Source: Cichorium intybus (lineage: Eukaryota; Streptophyta; Magnoliopsida; Asterales; Asteraceae). From it: a stretch of DNA of 64,000 bases. The position numbers and the translations under genes were made by a program. The stretch's first letter is position 1, and the number at the start of each line of letters is the position of its first letter. Below, in pieces: positions 24,504 to 35,881 of this stretch. The notes under the pieces are model-generated. The model made no database searches. It was not told the origin of the DNA and was given only the letters and a program-made list of their open reading frames with translations. The stretch lies in assembly GCA_023525715.1 (NCBI GenBank), contig CM042014.1, forward strand, positions 20,190,063-20,254,062, written 5' to 3'.

Positions 24504-27464
24504 TGTGACACCCCATATTTCCTGTTTGCAAATACTATGGTTTTTCATAAAATTTCATGAATACAAAAATACGGTTTATCAAAAACCGATAGTTTAAATA
24601 ATTAAAACAGTGGGTGTACAAATCCATATCAAAACTAACCATAGTAAGCAATAAAGGATTAAACCTTGAGTCCAAGACGGGAGCTAACTCGGACTCCACT
24701 CCAGCTAAACTTCTGCCAAATATACCTTAGCTTTTAACCTGGAATACATGGCAAAACATAAAATACGTAAGACAATAATGTCTCGTGAGTTACATGAGTT
24801 TTAGACTCAAACCTTTAACTTCTTTTCCAACTTTTATAAAACTTATAACATAAAACATCTTTCAAAGTTTTTATAATAATACCATACCACAGCTCATTAC
24901 TTTTCAAAATCATTACATATCATGCTTTGCAAAAATATCTTCTTTCAAAACTTTATAATAGCAACATACTATAATTCTGTACTTCTCAAAAATCATTTTA
25001 TGACATACTTTACAAAAATAACATCTTTCTTACTTTCTTTGACTGGTTTTATAAGCTTGCTGGATTTTTATACTTAGGGCTTTAATCACTATAAGTGATA
25101 CCCCAAGTCTCTATGGCTAGAAAGAACGGATCAATCCTCACCATAGAAGTGCTGAGGCAATCTACTTCGCGATGGGGATTTTCCCCAGTAGACCCCTTAC
25201 CTAACCCGGGTAGGTTGGAACATAGTTCCCTTACTAACGCTGCTTGCTACAATTACCAGTCTTACAAAAACTTGCTGCTTGATTGAACATTTCTCATAAA
25301 CATATAACTTGTGGCTAAATGCCAAACTATATCATTTTATGTCTTTATAACATTTTAGGCTTAATGCCAAATCATACTTTCAAACATGTATAACTTGTAT
25401 TAAAAATATACTTTCACATATTTGGCTCATAGACCAAAACATACTTTCACATAATTGGCTCATAGACCAAAACATAACTTCAAATATAACATTATACTTT
25501 CACAAACAAGTTAGAGATAATACTCTTGCATATAATTTCACATATAGAAATTTTATAAGAAATCTTGAAAATACTTACTTGCCATGTACCCCAAAATGGG
25601 TAAAAATACTGCATGTACTCACCTCATGTATTGCTAGAAGATTGACTACACGTTCCTTGTATTTATACTCTTTTGTGATTAGATAATCACTTGGCATGAA
25701 CCTATAATTAAAATGTTATACATTAACATTCATGCTAACTGATTCTATAGCTCATTAAAGTCCTTATAATACTATATTGGGTCATAACAAGTCTATAACT
25801 TTTAAATGACCAACTTTAGTTAAATCGTATTTTATACGTATTTTGCTACAGTGCCCTCGAGGGGTCGTATTTCGGTTCTAACAATTTTCCATAAAGTTTT
25901 AGGCCATAATAGACCTATGTTTAAAATTTGGGGTCAAACGGACAAGTATTGGATAAAATTCCAAAATCTAAAACCACTTGGCAGAGGACTTGGAACAAAA
26001 CTGCATTTTCACTCTGCCGCGATGGCGCGTCGCGCCCAGGTGAGGGGCGCGTCGCGCCTGCTGAGCAGCAGTCCAGAATATCTCGATTTTTATGCTACAA
26101 ATTTCCATTTTCCCTTATTAAGCCCTTAATTCACGTCTTAATCCCTAGGGTTTGTTCCAAGACCAAAACCATTCATTTACTTCATGTTTTTAACCATAAA
26201 AATCATAGATTTTGATTACTTTTCCAAACATTCCCGTTTTTGCATTTTTGATCCAAAAACCGAATTTGTTCAAAATTAATCACTTCTACTGCTTTATTTT
26301 AACAACTACCACATATGGAACTCATTAAAACCTCTTAGAATTAATTTGATCAAGTAAAATTGATTTCTAAAGCTTTTGAACAAAATTCCAATTTTTCAAC
26401 AATAGCAACATACTTTGATGATTTTAAGATATGTTCTTAATACTTGACTTAATTGGTTTAGGGTCATTTCCAGGCCCTAAATACCAACTTGTACTTGTTT
26501 TTAAACATCTTTTTCACAAATTTCATCCTCTTTGCTTAAAATCATTCCCGAAAACCCAATTTAACACCAAAAACCATTTTGATCAATTTTTAAAGATGGA
26601 ACCGATTTCTCACTTCATTTATAACATATATGACTTAATAAAACCATAGAAACTAATTTCAGTTTCAAAAACCCATTTCTAGGGTTCTTGAGCCAAAAAT
26701 TCATTTTCTTGATTCTTAACACTTTCAATGGTTGTATTAAATTGAGATAGTGATTAAGACACAAATTATGGCTAGGAATCATAGGATAATCCTCCTCTAG
26801 CCACTGAACTTTCGAAGCTACAGTAACATGCTCACGGGAAATGGGTTAAACATCGCTAAAAACAAGTTTACTAACCTTAAAAGGCTTGGAATTCTTCAAA
26901 TTCCAAGTGGGTTTCTTCCAATTCCTCATGACCTTCAAGAATCGATCTCTTATCACTCTCAAGAACTCTCCCGTAACTGTGAATGGAAATGCAGATATTT
27001 TCTGCTTTGTATACTTATAAACTTTGCCTTAATGGCACTTTAGTCCCTATAGTTTTATTTTGTCCCAAAATGGCACAAAATTCATTTTATATCATTTTAA
27101 GTTTTGTCTTCTTTCATTTTTACCCCAAACACTAAAATATTTTATACCCAAGTCCAAAACATGGCAAAAGACTAAATTGCCCTCTAGTTTTAAGAAATGG
27201 CACTTTGGCCCTTCTTGTTCAATTCTTTTACAAAAACTGTCCCAAATCTCAAAATTCTTCTTTTTAAGTTTATATCATTACATATTATCCCCAAAATCGT
27301 ATTTTTATTACTTAAAAATCATTTTGATGTCAAATGACCATTTTACCCTTTTTCACCAATTTTCTCCAAACTCTTGGAAATTTTCTATATTTCCCGTTAC
27401 ATGATTTTAAAACTTTCAAAGCATTATTTTGAATATAAATTCAAGATTTTTTTGGGTCGTTACA
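24504..27464 (-). repeat. 3' LTR of the outer element (2961 bp)
   Basis: In element orientation it starts TGTAACGACCC and ends GGGGTGTCACA. By eye it differs from the right LTR at about 7 bases and one 1-bp indel. It contains a series of small hairpins near 25310-25470 (GGCTAAATGCC, GGCTTAATGCC, TTGGCTCATAGACCAA twice) and a GCGCGTCGCGC-type block near 26030-26060. Confidence 0.95.
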
Positions 27465-29663
27465 ACTACCTCCCCCTTATTGGGATTCCGTCCTCGGAAT
27501 CTTTTCGTATTTTAATAGTGAGATTTGTACTTATACTCTTTATCTTCGAGGAATTAACTTTTTTTTTATTTCTTCAACTTTTTACTTTCTTATTTCAACA
27601 TATACATTACTTTTATTAAATGACCAAAATTGCCCTTTCGGTCATTTTATCCGTTTTCTCAACATTTTAGTCGTTCATTCATACTCCATACTATATATTC
27701 TCGTTACATTCCTTTATACCTCATTTCATTTATATACAAAATATCTTAGTAAAGCTCATTCTACAAAATAGATCCATACTTTCATACTTTTATCAAAATA
27801 GCAATCTACTTTCGAATTCTTCTTATATCTTTACTACAACATGTGAGATTATACTCACAACATTCTTCACTTATAAAAGTTCCAAATATCACTAAATATA
27901 TTTATACATAGTTCGTATTTATACAATTTCATAAATACACAAATTCTTTTCCTTGTATAGATTTTGTCCCTTAACGGACATTTCACTTAAGCATAACTTT
28001 ATAACTTATTCATTCTTATCTCCCTCTTTTCTTATATCTTTGCTCAAACATTATTACATAAGTAGTTTAAATTTATTCTTTCTTCATCTTTACTGGCAAC
28101 TCTCAATTGGTTACCATTTTTAAGGAATGAATTTTCTTCCTTTCGTTTCACTTTACACCCTTATTTTTCTGTTTGGGACAGAATCTGTCGAATCAACATA
28201 TCCTTCACGAGAATTTGTATATCTCATTCTGAAAGTATTGAAACGACGTATCGCTTTTTATTTTAACAATTAGACATCATTACCTTTCTTTCTATGTATA
28301 TTACACAATATTTGATCTTGTAAACTTGTACAGTTTTACCATTGAAGTTGATCTATTATTTCTGTCAACTTCCTTCTTTTCCACTCTTGACTTTTATACT
28401 ACTAATTGTATACTGATTATATACTTCTTGTTAACTTCTATACATTCGCAATCCCTTACTATATGTTCCACTTTGTACTCTACATGTATTATTTTCTTTA
28501 AATACATATCTGGTATCATTCCATACTTATTACTGTCACATCATAACCATTGTTATTGACTCCATATTACTTCCATTTTAAATTCATAATTTATGAAGTC
28601 TCACTTTAACGTGATTCTTACTCACGTCCTGTACGTTAAATGTATTACTTTCGTTAATACATGTATTATATCACTTTTAATTATAACACTTTCACAATTT
28701 GACATATTAGCAATTTAAGTGTTTCTTTCATCTCCACTTGTCATTTATGAGATTTCATCCTTATTCACTCATCATACATAATGGTATCATTTCTATTACA
28801 TTTTTCATCTTCTTGTGTACTCCGTGTACCTTGTTCATATGATTATTTATGTTTTAGTATTTCTTTACCAATTCTTATTTCTCACATTAGTGCTTAGTTT
28901 AGCACATGATTTTCTGTTTACCCTTTCCTCACGGTATCTAAATTGTTTACCATGATTGATTCGAAATTTGTTTTTCTTCAATTCACTTATGGAATTTCAT
29001 ACATGTTGTATAATATAATTCACATTCTCATACTTACTTCACTTTTCATAATATTATTATCTTGTGGTGTATTTATGTTTTACAAACCACATTCATTAAC
29101 TTCTTGACATATACTTACAAGTTCTTAGTTGCATAATATACACATATATATATACTTGGTTCTCTTTTGGTTTAAGAACCCAACTAGGTATTTTTAACAT
29201 TTTCGTCCCATGACGAATTCGTGACATAACCCTCAATCACCATTACCTCTCGTTACTCTTTACTTTTACATATTTTATCATTTCTATTATGTGTTATAAG
29301 GCTACATGCCTAACACATTATGCTATTCTTTCGTTTAAACTCCACTTCTTTACACTATATATTTCTTTACAACATTATATACTTCATATACAACTTACTT
29401 CTTATGTATCTTTAGGTGATACACAATTGCCATTTATTTCCTCGTCATCTTTCGTTCTTTTGTATTTCGAGGCATTATGTCCAATACATTATTTTACTCT
29501 TTTGCTTTACACCTTATAGTATTCTAATTAGAATACTTGTTTCATAACCACTTTTATACTTTTGTACATCATATTTATATATATACCAAAACTTACTCAT
29601 GCTTTTACATTTATAAACACATATAAACATACATACATTTCTTTGTATTTCATGGCTACTAGC
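27465..29663 (-). mobile_element. Outer element internal region, 3' part
   Basis: On the minus strand it ends in a GACGGAATCCC block and the polypurine tract AAGGGGGAGGTAGT (27466-27478) before the LTR. The rest is strongly strand-biased (T/C-rich on plus) and has no intact coding region. RDSVPNRKIRV-like residues near 28180 may be worn integrase C-terminus. Short plus-strand ORFs here are not genes. Confidence 0.7.
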
Positions 29664-29995
29664 TGTAACGCCAAGATACTCTTTTTATAATTATAATAAA
29701 AAGGGTAAAATGGTCATTTTACCTTGGAAGGGTAAATTGGTCTTTTGGACAGAAAAGTATTTGGTTTGAAATAATATTTTGAGTTTTGGACTTAAAACGT
29801 TATAAAAACTGATTTTTGGTCGTTTTACCACAAAAGGGTAATTTGGTCATTTGACCATGCGAGGGACCAAAAATGAAAAATATTGTTGGTTGTGGCAAAA
29901 ATGTAAGAAATGAAAGTTTTATTGTAATAAAACTTGATTTTGTGGTCAAAGTTCAAGAAAATGAACTTTAGGACCAAAATTGTAAAGTTTTGGGG

Positions 29996-30003
29996 TATAA
30001 ATA
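29996..30003 (+). promoter_or_regulatory. TATA box in the inner element LTR
   Basis: GGGGTATAAATAAG; the same motif lies at about 36214 in the 3' LTR. Confidence 0.55.
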
Positions 30004-31142
30004 AGAGAGAGTTGACTCTCCTCTTTGACTGGCCATTTGTGCAGCAACGGGAGAGAATTCTTGGCACGATTTCAGCAAGTCTTGAAGGAATTGAGGCAAG
30101 GAATTGGAATCAAGGCTTGGAATTGGTGATTCCTAAACTAATTAAGGTTAGTAACTTGATTTCTAGCCAAGCTCTTGTGTGTTCTTGGTGAGTCTTCATG
30201 GAGTGGACGGAAATTTGTGATTTCAGCCATAATCCATGATGTTTATATGATTTCTGGGCTTAAACATGTTCAAGTAGTAAGAACATATGTTAAAAATAGC
30301 AAAGTAGATTGCTATTGTTGATAAATTGAATTGTTGCTCAAGAACCCTAAATCATGAATTGGTGTGATTAAGGTGTTTGTAATGGTTTAAAACTTGTTAT
30401 TAGTCAAGGGTTTTGGTCCTAGAACAAACCCCAATCGATTAAGGACCGGATTAAGGACTTAATGGACCAAAACTGCTTGCTACAGTGCATAAATCGCGGC
30501 TGGACAGGAGACCTGTGCAGGTGCCAGGCGGGGTGCGCCCAGGCGCAGTGCGCCCATGTCTGGGCGGGGTGCGCCCCTCAGGCAGGGACTTCGAAATGCT
30601 AACTTTTGTTTGGCATGCCCGTTTGACCTCAAACTTGAACCGTAGGCTCGTTATGGTTTGAAAAGTTTGGGAAAATTTTTATATCGAGTTTCCGACCCCT
30701 CGGGGGCACTGTAGACCGATCCGAATGCCTCGGTGAATAGTAAAATTCATATTAAGTTAGTAAACGGAAAGTTTATTAACTAGGCATTATTTATAACAAT
30801 ATTGTATTGAACTCTAGTGTATTAGAGTCAATGTAGATGATTATTAACCTATTATCATTTGGTATATAAATGGATAAATAGGTATGGGACAAAATGGTTG
30901 TGGTGCACGTAAAGGCAAGAAACAACCGGGAATTTAATGCAGCTAGCATCCAGGTGAGTAATCTCACTGACATCACATATGATATGTGTTGATTGGACTG
31001 TTACAGGTTGAAACAGGTTTGGGGGACGAAAATGATGATCTAAAGTTATGGTGAAAAGGCAATACCGGATAAGCCGTGAGTCAATAAAATGACAAGAACG
31101 GAGCCGTGAGCCACAAATGATTTCTGGATTTTTATATCCAAT

Positions 31143-31640
31143 GGGTGCGGCCTATATGGCTATGATTTCTGGATTGTATATCCAACCGGTGCAGCCTTCA
31201 GGCTATGTCTCCGATGTGGCCTTCGGGCTATGATTCCGGTGCGGCCTTCAGGCTATGTCTCCGATGTGGCCTTCGGGCTATGACTCCGGTGCGGCCTTCG
31301 GGCGATGACTCCGATGTGGCCTTCGGGCGATGACTCCGATGTGGCCTTCGGGCTATGACTCCGGTGCGGCCTTCGGGCTATGTCTCCGATGTGGCCTTCG
31401 GGCGATGACTCCGGTGCGGCCTTCGGGCTATGTCTCCGATAAGGCCTTCGGGCTATGATATTTGGTGTGGCCTTTTTGGCTATAATTTTGTTACAGGTAC
31501 ATGGTGCGGCCTTTTGGCTATGATATTGGGTTATTTAACCCAGTTGGTGCGGCCTTCGGCTATGATTTGTATATTGATAATGTTTCAGTGCAGCTTATAT
31601 AGCTATGACACAGGGTGCGGCTTAAATAGCCAGGATATAC
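31143..31640 (+). repeat. LTR hairpin array: 11 units of 25 bp plus diverged units
   Basis: The unit core GGCCTTCGGGCTATG recurs every 25 bp from about 31190 to 31465. In RNA it forms GGCC-UUCG-GGCU, a stem closed by the very stable C(UUCG)G tetraloop. Diverged units before and after keep pairing arms with changed bases (GGCCTATATGGCT, GGCCTTTTGGCT, AGCTTATATAGCT, GGCTTAAATAGCC). ORFs through it are not genes. Confidence 0.85.
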
Positions 31641-32161
31641 GGTGCAGTCCGATGTGACTAAGAAATATGGGACAGAAATGGTTATATATGATTCTATGTG
31701 CAAATAACTGACATGGCTGATAATTGCAGGTTATCATGTTTTAGTCTGTAAGGCTATAAATTGGGATGTGAAATCCTAAGAGATATTTGGTCAGCCAGTA
31801 AGGCTAGGAGTTTGGATTCGATATCCAGACTGTTATATGAATGTATTTCTAATACTTGTTATTTGCAGATACGATTACTCACTGAGCTTTATAGCTCACA
31901 ATATTTGTTACTGTCCCTGCAGGTTAGCATGATACTGATAGGGGACAAGATAGAGTCCGTGACCTTGAAGTGGGACTCATAGATGCTGTCAGTAGCAGCC
32001 CGGCTTTTAAGGAGACATGGTATTTTATACTCTCCTTGATACACTTGTACCCGTTTTTATTAAAATATACCCCCTTGTTATGGTTTTATGTATTGAAACC
32101 TTAGTTTTAAATGAAAAGTTTTTCAGGGGTGTTTTTGTTTTAAAAGCCGGGTGTTACAAGT

Positions 32162-32174
32162 TGGTATCAGAGCC
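32162..32174 (+). promoter_or_regulatory. Primer binding site of the inner element (tRNA-iMet type)
   Basis: TGGTATCAGAGCC after a 3-nt AGT spacer, the same arrangement as in the outer element. Confidence 0.92.
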
Positions 32175-32299
32175 GAGGTTTAAGTGAACTAGGTGTCTAT
32201 AGAGTAGATTCCTGGACTTAAACCCTGAGACAGTAGACATGATGAACTGTTAGGTGTATATAAATTTTTTATTATACATATATAACCTAACTATTGCTG

Positions 32300-35200
32300 A
32301 CTTCTAACGTATAAGAAGTATGAGCAGCGAGTATTACTGGGAGAAATTTAGGGCGCGAAGCTCTAGGAAATAGACCAGCCCTTTTGCAAGGCTCCGTAGT
32401 ATAGGAACAAAAAGGGGACGAATAGCAGAAAATCCACATAATGAGCAATGTTAGCTGATGTGGTCAGATAAAGAAATCGGTTGCTCACCTTGGCTGATAT
32501 TCAAGGTGAAAGAACAGTAGTTGAGACTACAAGAAAAAGCAGAAAAATATTAGTGGACTTCTCAGAAGAAGTTGCCACAGACCGGTCCAACCTTAAAAGG
32601 AAGGGACCAAAACCGAGCAGTTATGTATTGTGAGAAGTGCAAGAAAAGCACTCAGAAAATTGTAGAGTTGAGACTCTACCGTTGACATGCTGAAATTTGC
32701 AGATGATAGGAGCAGATTGCTCGAGCTTGTTGGATAGATCGGAAGTGTGTCTAGCGCGGAGCTATAGAACACTTTCTCATGAAATACTCGCATGCTAAAT
32801 GTGAAGTAACGGGTGATGAACCCAGGAAAGAACGAGGAGAAAAGAAAGAAGAAATGATTGGTTAAAAAGGACCAGTGGTGCCTTGAGCATTACAGCAGAT
32901 TGTGGAAGAATCTCGTGAGGAGACTGATATGATCTCCGATATAATTGTTCTGAATATAACTCGTGTATGTTATATTTGATCCATGAAGCTATGCTTTGGA
33001 TCGATGACTTGATGTTTTGTTTAAAATTTTCATCAATGATTTTGGATGAAATATTTGAAACAGCTATAGTAGATAGCAAGTATGTTCAAGATATTGAACA
33101 CCTGGAAAGTAGTCTGCCTAGGATTTACGGGACCATTTTTCCCTATGAATCTGAAGCCAATGACTACCAGTAAATCTGAAGCAATTGTGCTTATGAATTG
33201 GTTGGCAATGAATTATGCTAACATGAATTGTAGAAATAAGAACATTATGGTTCTTGAAACAGAAATGAGCGGATGAAAATCCATGGTGAATGACCGTTGT
33301 TGAGAATACCGGTTATTTCTTTACTTAAACTCAGAAAAGAGTTAGTAAAAGAATGATGTTGTAGTTGGCATACGTGGTATGGGCCAAGCTAAATAAAGTG
33401 GTGATAGTAGTGTATTACTTTAAATAAATTTTCGGATCTTTCTTTTGAAAAGAACTTCCAAGATTTCTACCAGATTGGCAAGAAGAGCTTATGATTAAGC
33501 TGGTCTTGGGAGCCGTTCCTGTTATCTAGGCTCTGTGTTGATTGGCCTCTGCAGAGATAGCAGAGTGGTAAAACAATTGGAAGAAATTGTTTTTGAATTG
33601 GGATCTCATATGGCCGAATGTGTCATCGTGTGGAGCCCTATCTGTTTGAAAAGAAGAAAGATAAGTTAATGTGTATGTACATTGACTACTGAGAATATGA
33701 TATTCTCGAAACCAGATTGAATATGGGGTACATTGTACCAGATACTGGAGTTACTACACTGAGTTAAGTGATATGTTAAATTCTCCAAGTATGAACATTT
33801 GGCTAAAAGAAGTTATATATCCTTTGGGCATGTTAACAATGTCAGAGATGATAAAGTAGAACCAGTGGAAAGAATGATACCGTGATAAAACTGGAACCGC
33901 CTGAGGAATCTGACTGACATTGTAGTTCCTTGGATTTGGCGGGTTACTATAGGAGAGTTGTAGAAAACTGCTCCTTGATTGCTGGTCAGTTGACTAAGGT
34001 TGACTAATAAAAGTGTAAAGTCTGAGTGGTAGAAAGACCACAGATATGTTGTAAAGGTTTGGAATAAACCTTGTGTGAACCTCTAACGTTAGCAATGATG
34101 CTAAGCAGAGAAGATGGATTGGATCGTTGAAATGTATCCAACTTTGATTGTGGATGCATGATGTTGCAATAGCAACTATGATTTTGGTATTAAGCTTTTG
34201 AGACACTATCTATATGGTGTAAGGCTTACCGTGTATAAGAATCATAAAAGTTTGAAAGACTTAATTGATCAAAAAGAAGCTATATATGAAATAGCAAAGA
34301 TAGATGGGTTACTTAGAGATTTCGGGTATGAAATCTTGTATCATCTCAGAAAGGCGTATGTGATTACAGATGCCTTGAATTAGAAAGAGTAACCTTTGGA
34401 GGTTACATCCACGTGTATGAACGTGGCAAATTGATTACCTGAGTTGATTCGGGTAGCACAGAAAGATGTGTGCAAGTCTGAAAACGTGAAAAGTGAATAA
34501 ATGATTGAATAGTAGCGGAAGTTAGTTGGAATATCACAGTGATTTAAAACCCTTGGTGGTTGTGAATGTGAATTCCAAAGTCAAACGAAACATAAAAATC
34601 ATCTTGAAAAGATGCATTTTGTATCAGATATGCAGCATACCCGGGGCAATACCAAACTGTATAGGTCGATAAAACCTATGTGTTGGTGGCCGGGGCTGAA
34701 GAAAGACATTGAAAGACATGTGAAAAGTGTTTGACTTGTGGGTAACTACAGTCAAATCATTAGAAACATAAGGTTGTACGTCCTAAAGAAGAAATGGGAC
34801 GAAAAATATCATAGACTTTGTAGTAAAGTCTTTGCAAGTACCGTATGGGTATGATACCATATGGGTGAATTGCAGGTTGATTGATGAGATCAGTGTAGAA
34901 TTATACCGACTAAGAAGAAATTAAGAGCGGAAAGTAGTGAAAAACTACATAGAAAAAGAAAATTGTTGACGTGCACTACAGGTGACAACTGTATCGGATC
35001 GAGATACTAGAATTATTTGCTGAATTTAGCATTAATTCTTAGAATCATTAGCTCAAAAGTACTAGTAAGTACTGTGTGGGAATCGCAGATGGATTGACGA
35101 GGTGAGATAATGATGCAGACCTTAGGAGTTATGCCTGAAATCTGCATAACAGACCCTAGCGGAAGACAAGACGACCGTCTATCCTTGGTAGAAGTTGTAG

Positions 35201-35865
35201 ATAAGTATAGGTATTATAATAGTGTTTTATTAACTCGTAGGAAGTATTGTTTAGACTACCGTGTTGCACGCCGATTTGCTAGACAGAAGTTGGGGAGAAG
35301 CCGTTGACTAAACCTGAGATTGTATCTCAAACAGAAGAAAAGATTAGGCAAATTCGAGAAAGCTTGGAAATAGACCAAAGTCGACAAGAGTAGTATGCGG
35401 ATTGTCGAGTAAAACCATTGAAACCCCAAGTAAAGGAAGATGGTGGAACTCACAGTGACCCTTCGGAAGGACTAGAAATTGATGTGGGACAAAAAGGAAA
35501 GTTGAGCCTTGTTTATTGGACCTTTCCGTATATCCCAAAAGCAAGAATTGCAGTGTATTGATTGAAGATTCTTGATGAACTTCAAGATATTTATAAGTTT
35601 TCTGTGGGTCTCATGGTTTTGAGAACATAGATTGATAAATTCTAACGAATCCCTCATGTTGAAATGAGGAAGATAAGTGATTAAGGTGCCCGGGACAACC
35701 GGAGAAGTGATATGCGAGTGGTGATATAACCACGAGATATGAAGATTAGTATGGTCAAGAGCTTTGGCAAAACCATGAATGTTTCCATACGATATGGGAA
35801 ACCGAAATTATAATGAGAAAGAATTACCCTCGTTTGTTTGTATGATTTCGGGGACGAAATCTTTT
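32300..35865 (+). pseudogene. Heavily degraded Ty3/gypsy pol of the inner element
   Basis: Recognisable parts appear in the correct order but in different frames with many stops. RNase H: RHYLYGVRLTVYKNHKSLKD, then GYEILYHLRKAYVITDALN (34195-34380). Integrase zinc-binding region: MCWWPGLKKDIERHV (about 34676-34720). Late integrase: GRQDDRLSLVEVVDKYRYYN (35155-35220), then TEEKIRQIRESL-like sequence (35325-35370). Gag and RT are too worn to place. The total length is far below the 5 kb or more of intact gypsy internal regions, so deletions have occurred. It is decayed much more than the LTRs, which means the family replicated for a long time without its own functional pol. Confidence 0.85.
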
Positions 35866-35881
35866 GAAGGAGGGGAGAATT

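Larger units (their letters stand above)
29664..32158 (+). repeat. 5' LTR of the inner element
   Basis: TATAAATA at 29996-30003 is the likely promoter. Near 30525-30580 there is a block with three GGTGCGCCC/AGTGCGCCC motifs. A region near 30615-30715 (GTTTGACC, TTATGG, GACCCCTCGGGGGCACTGTAG minus its last base) is clearly homologous to the outer LTR (minus strand, about 25845-25935), so the two families are related. The hairpin array is listed separately. Confidence 0.95.
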
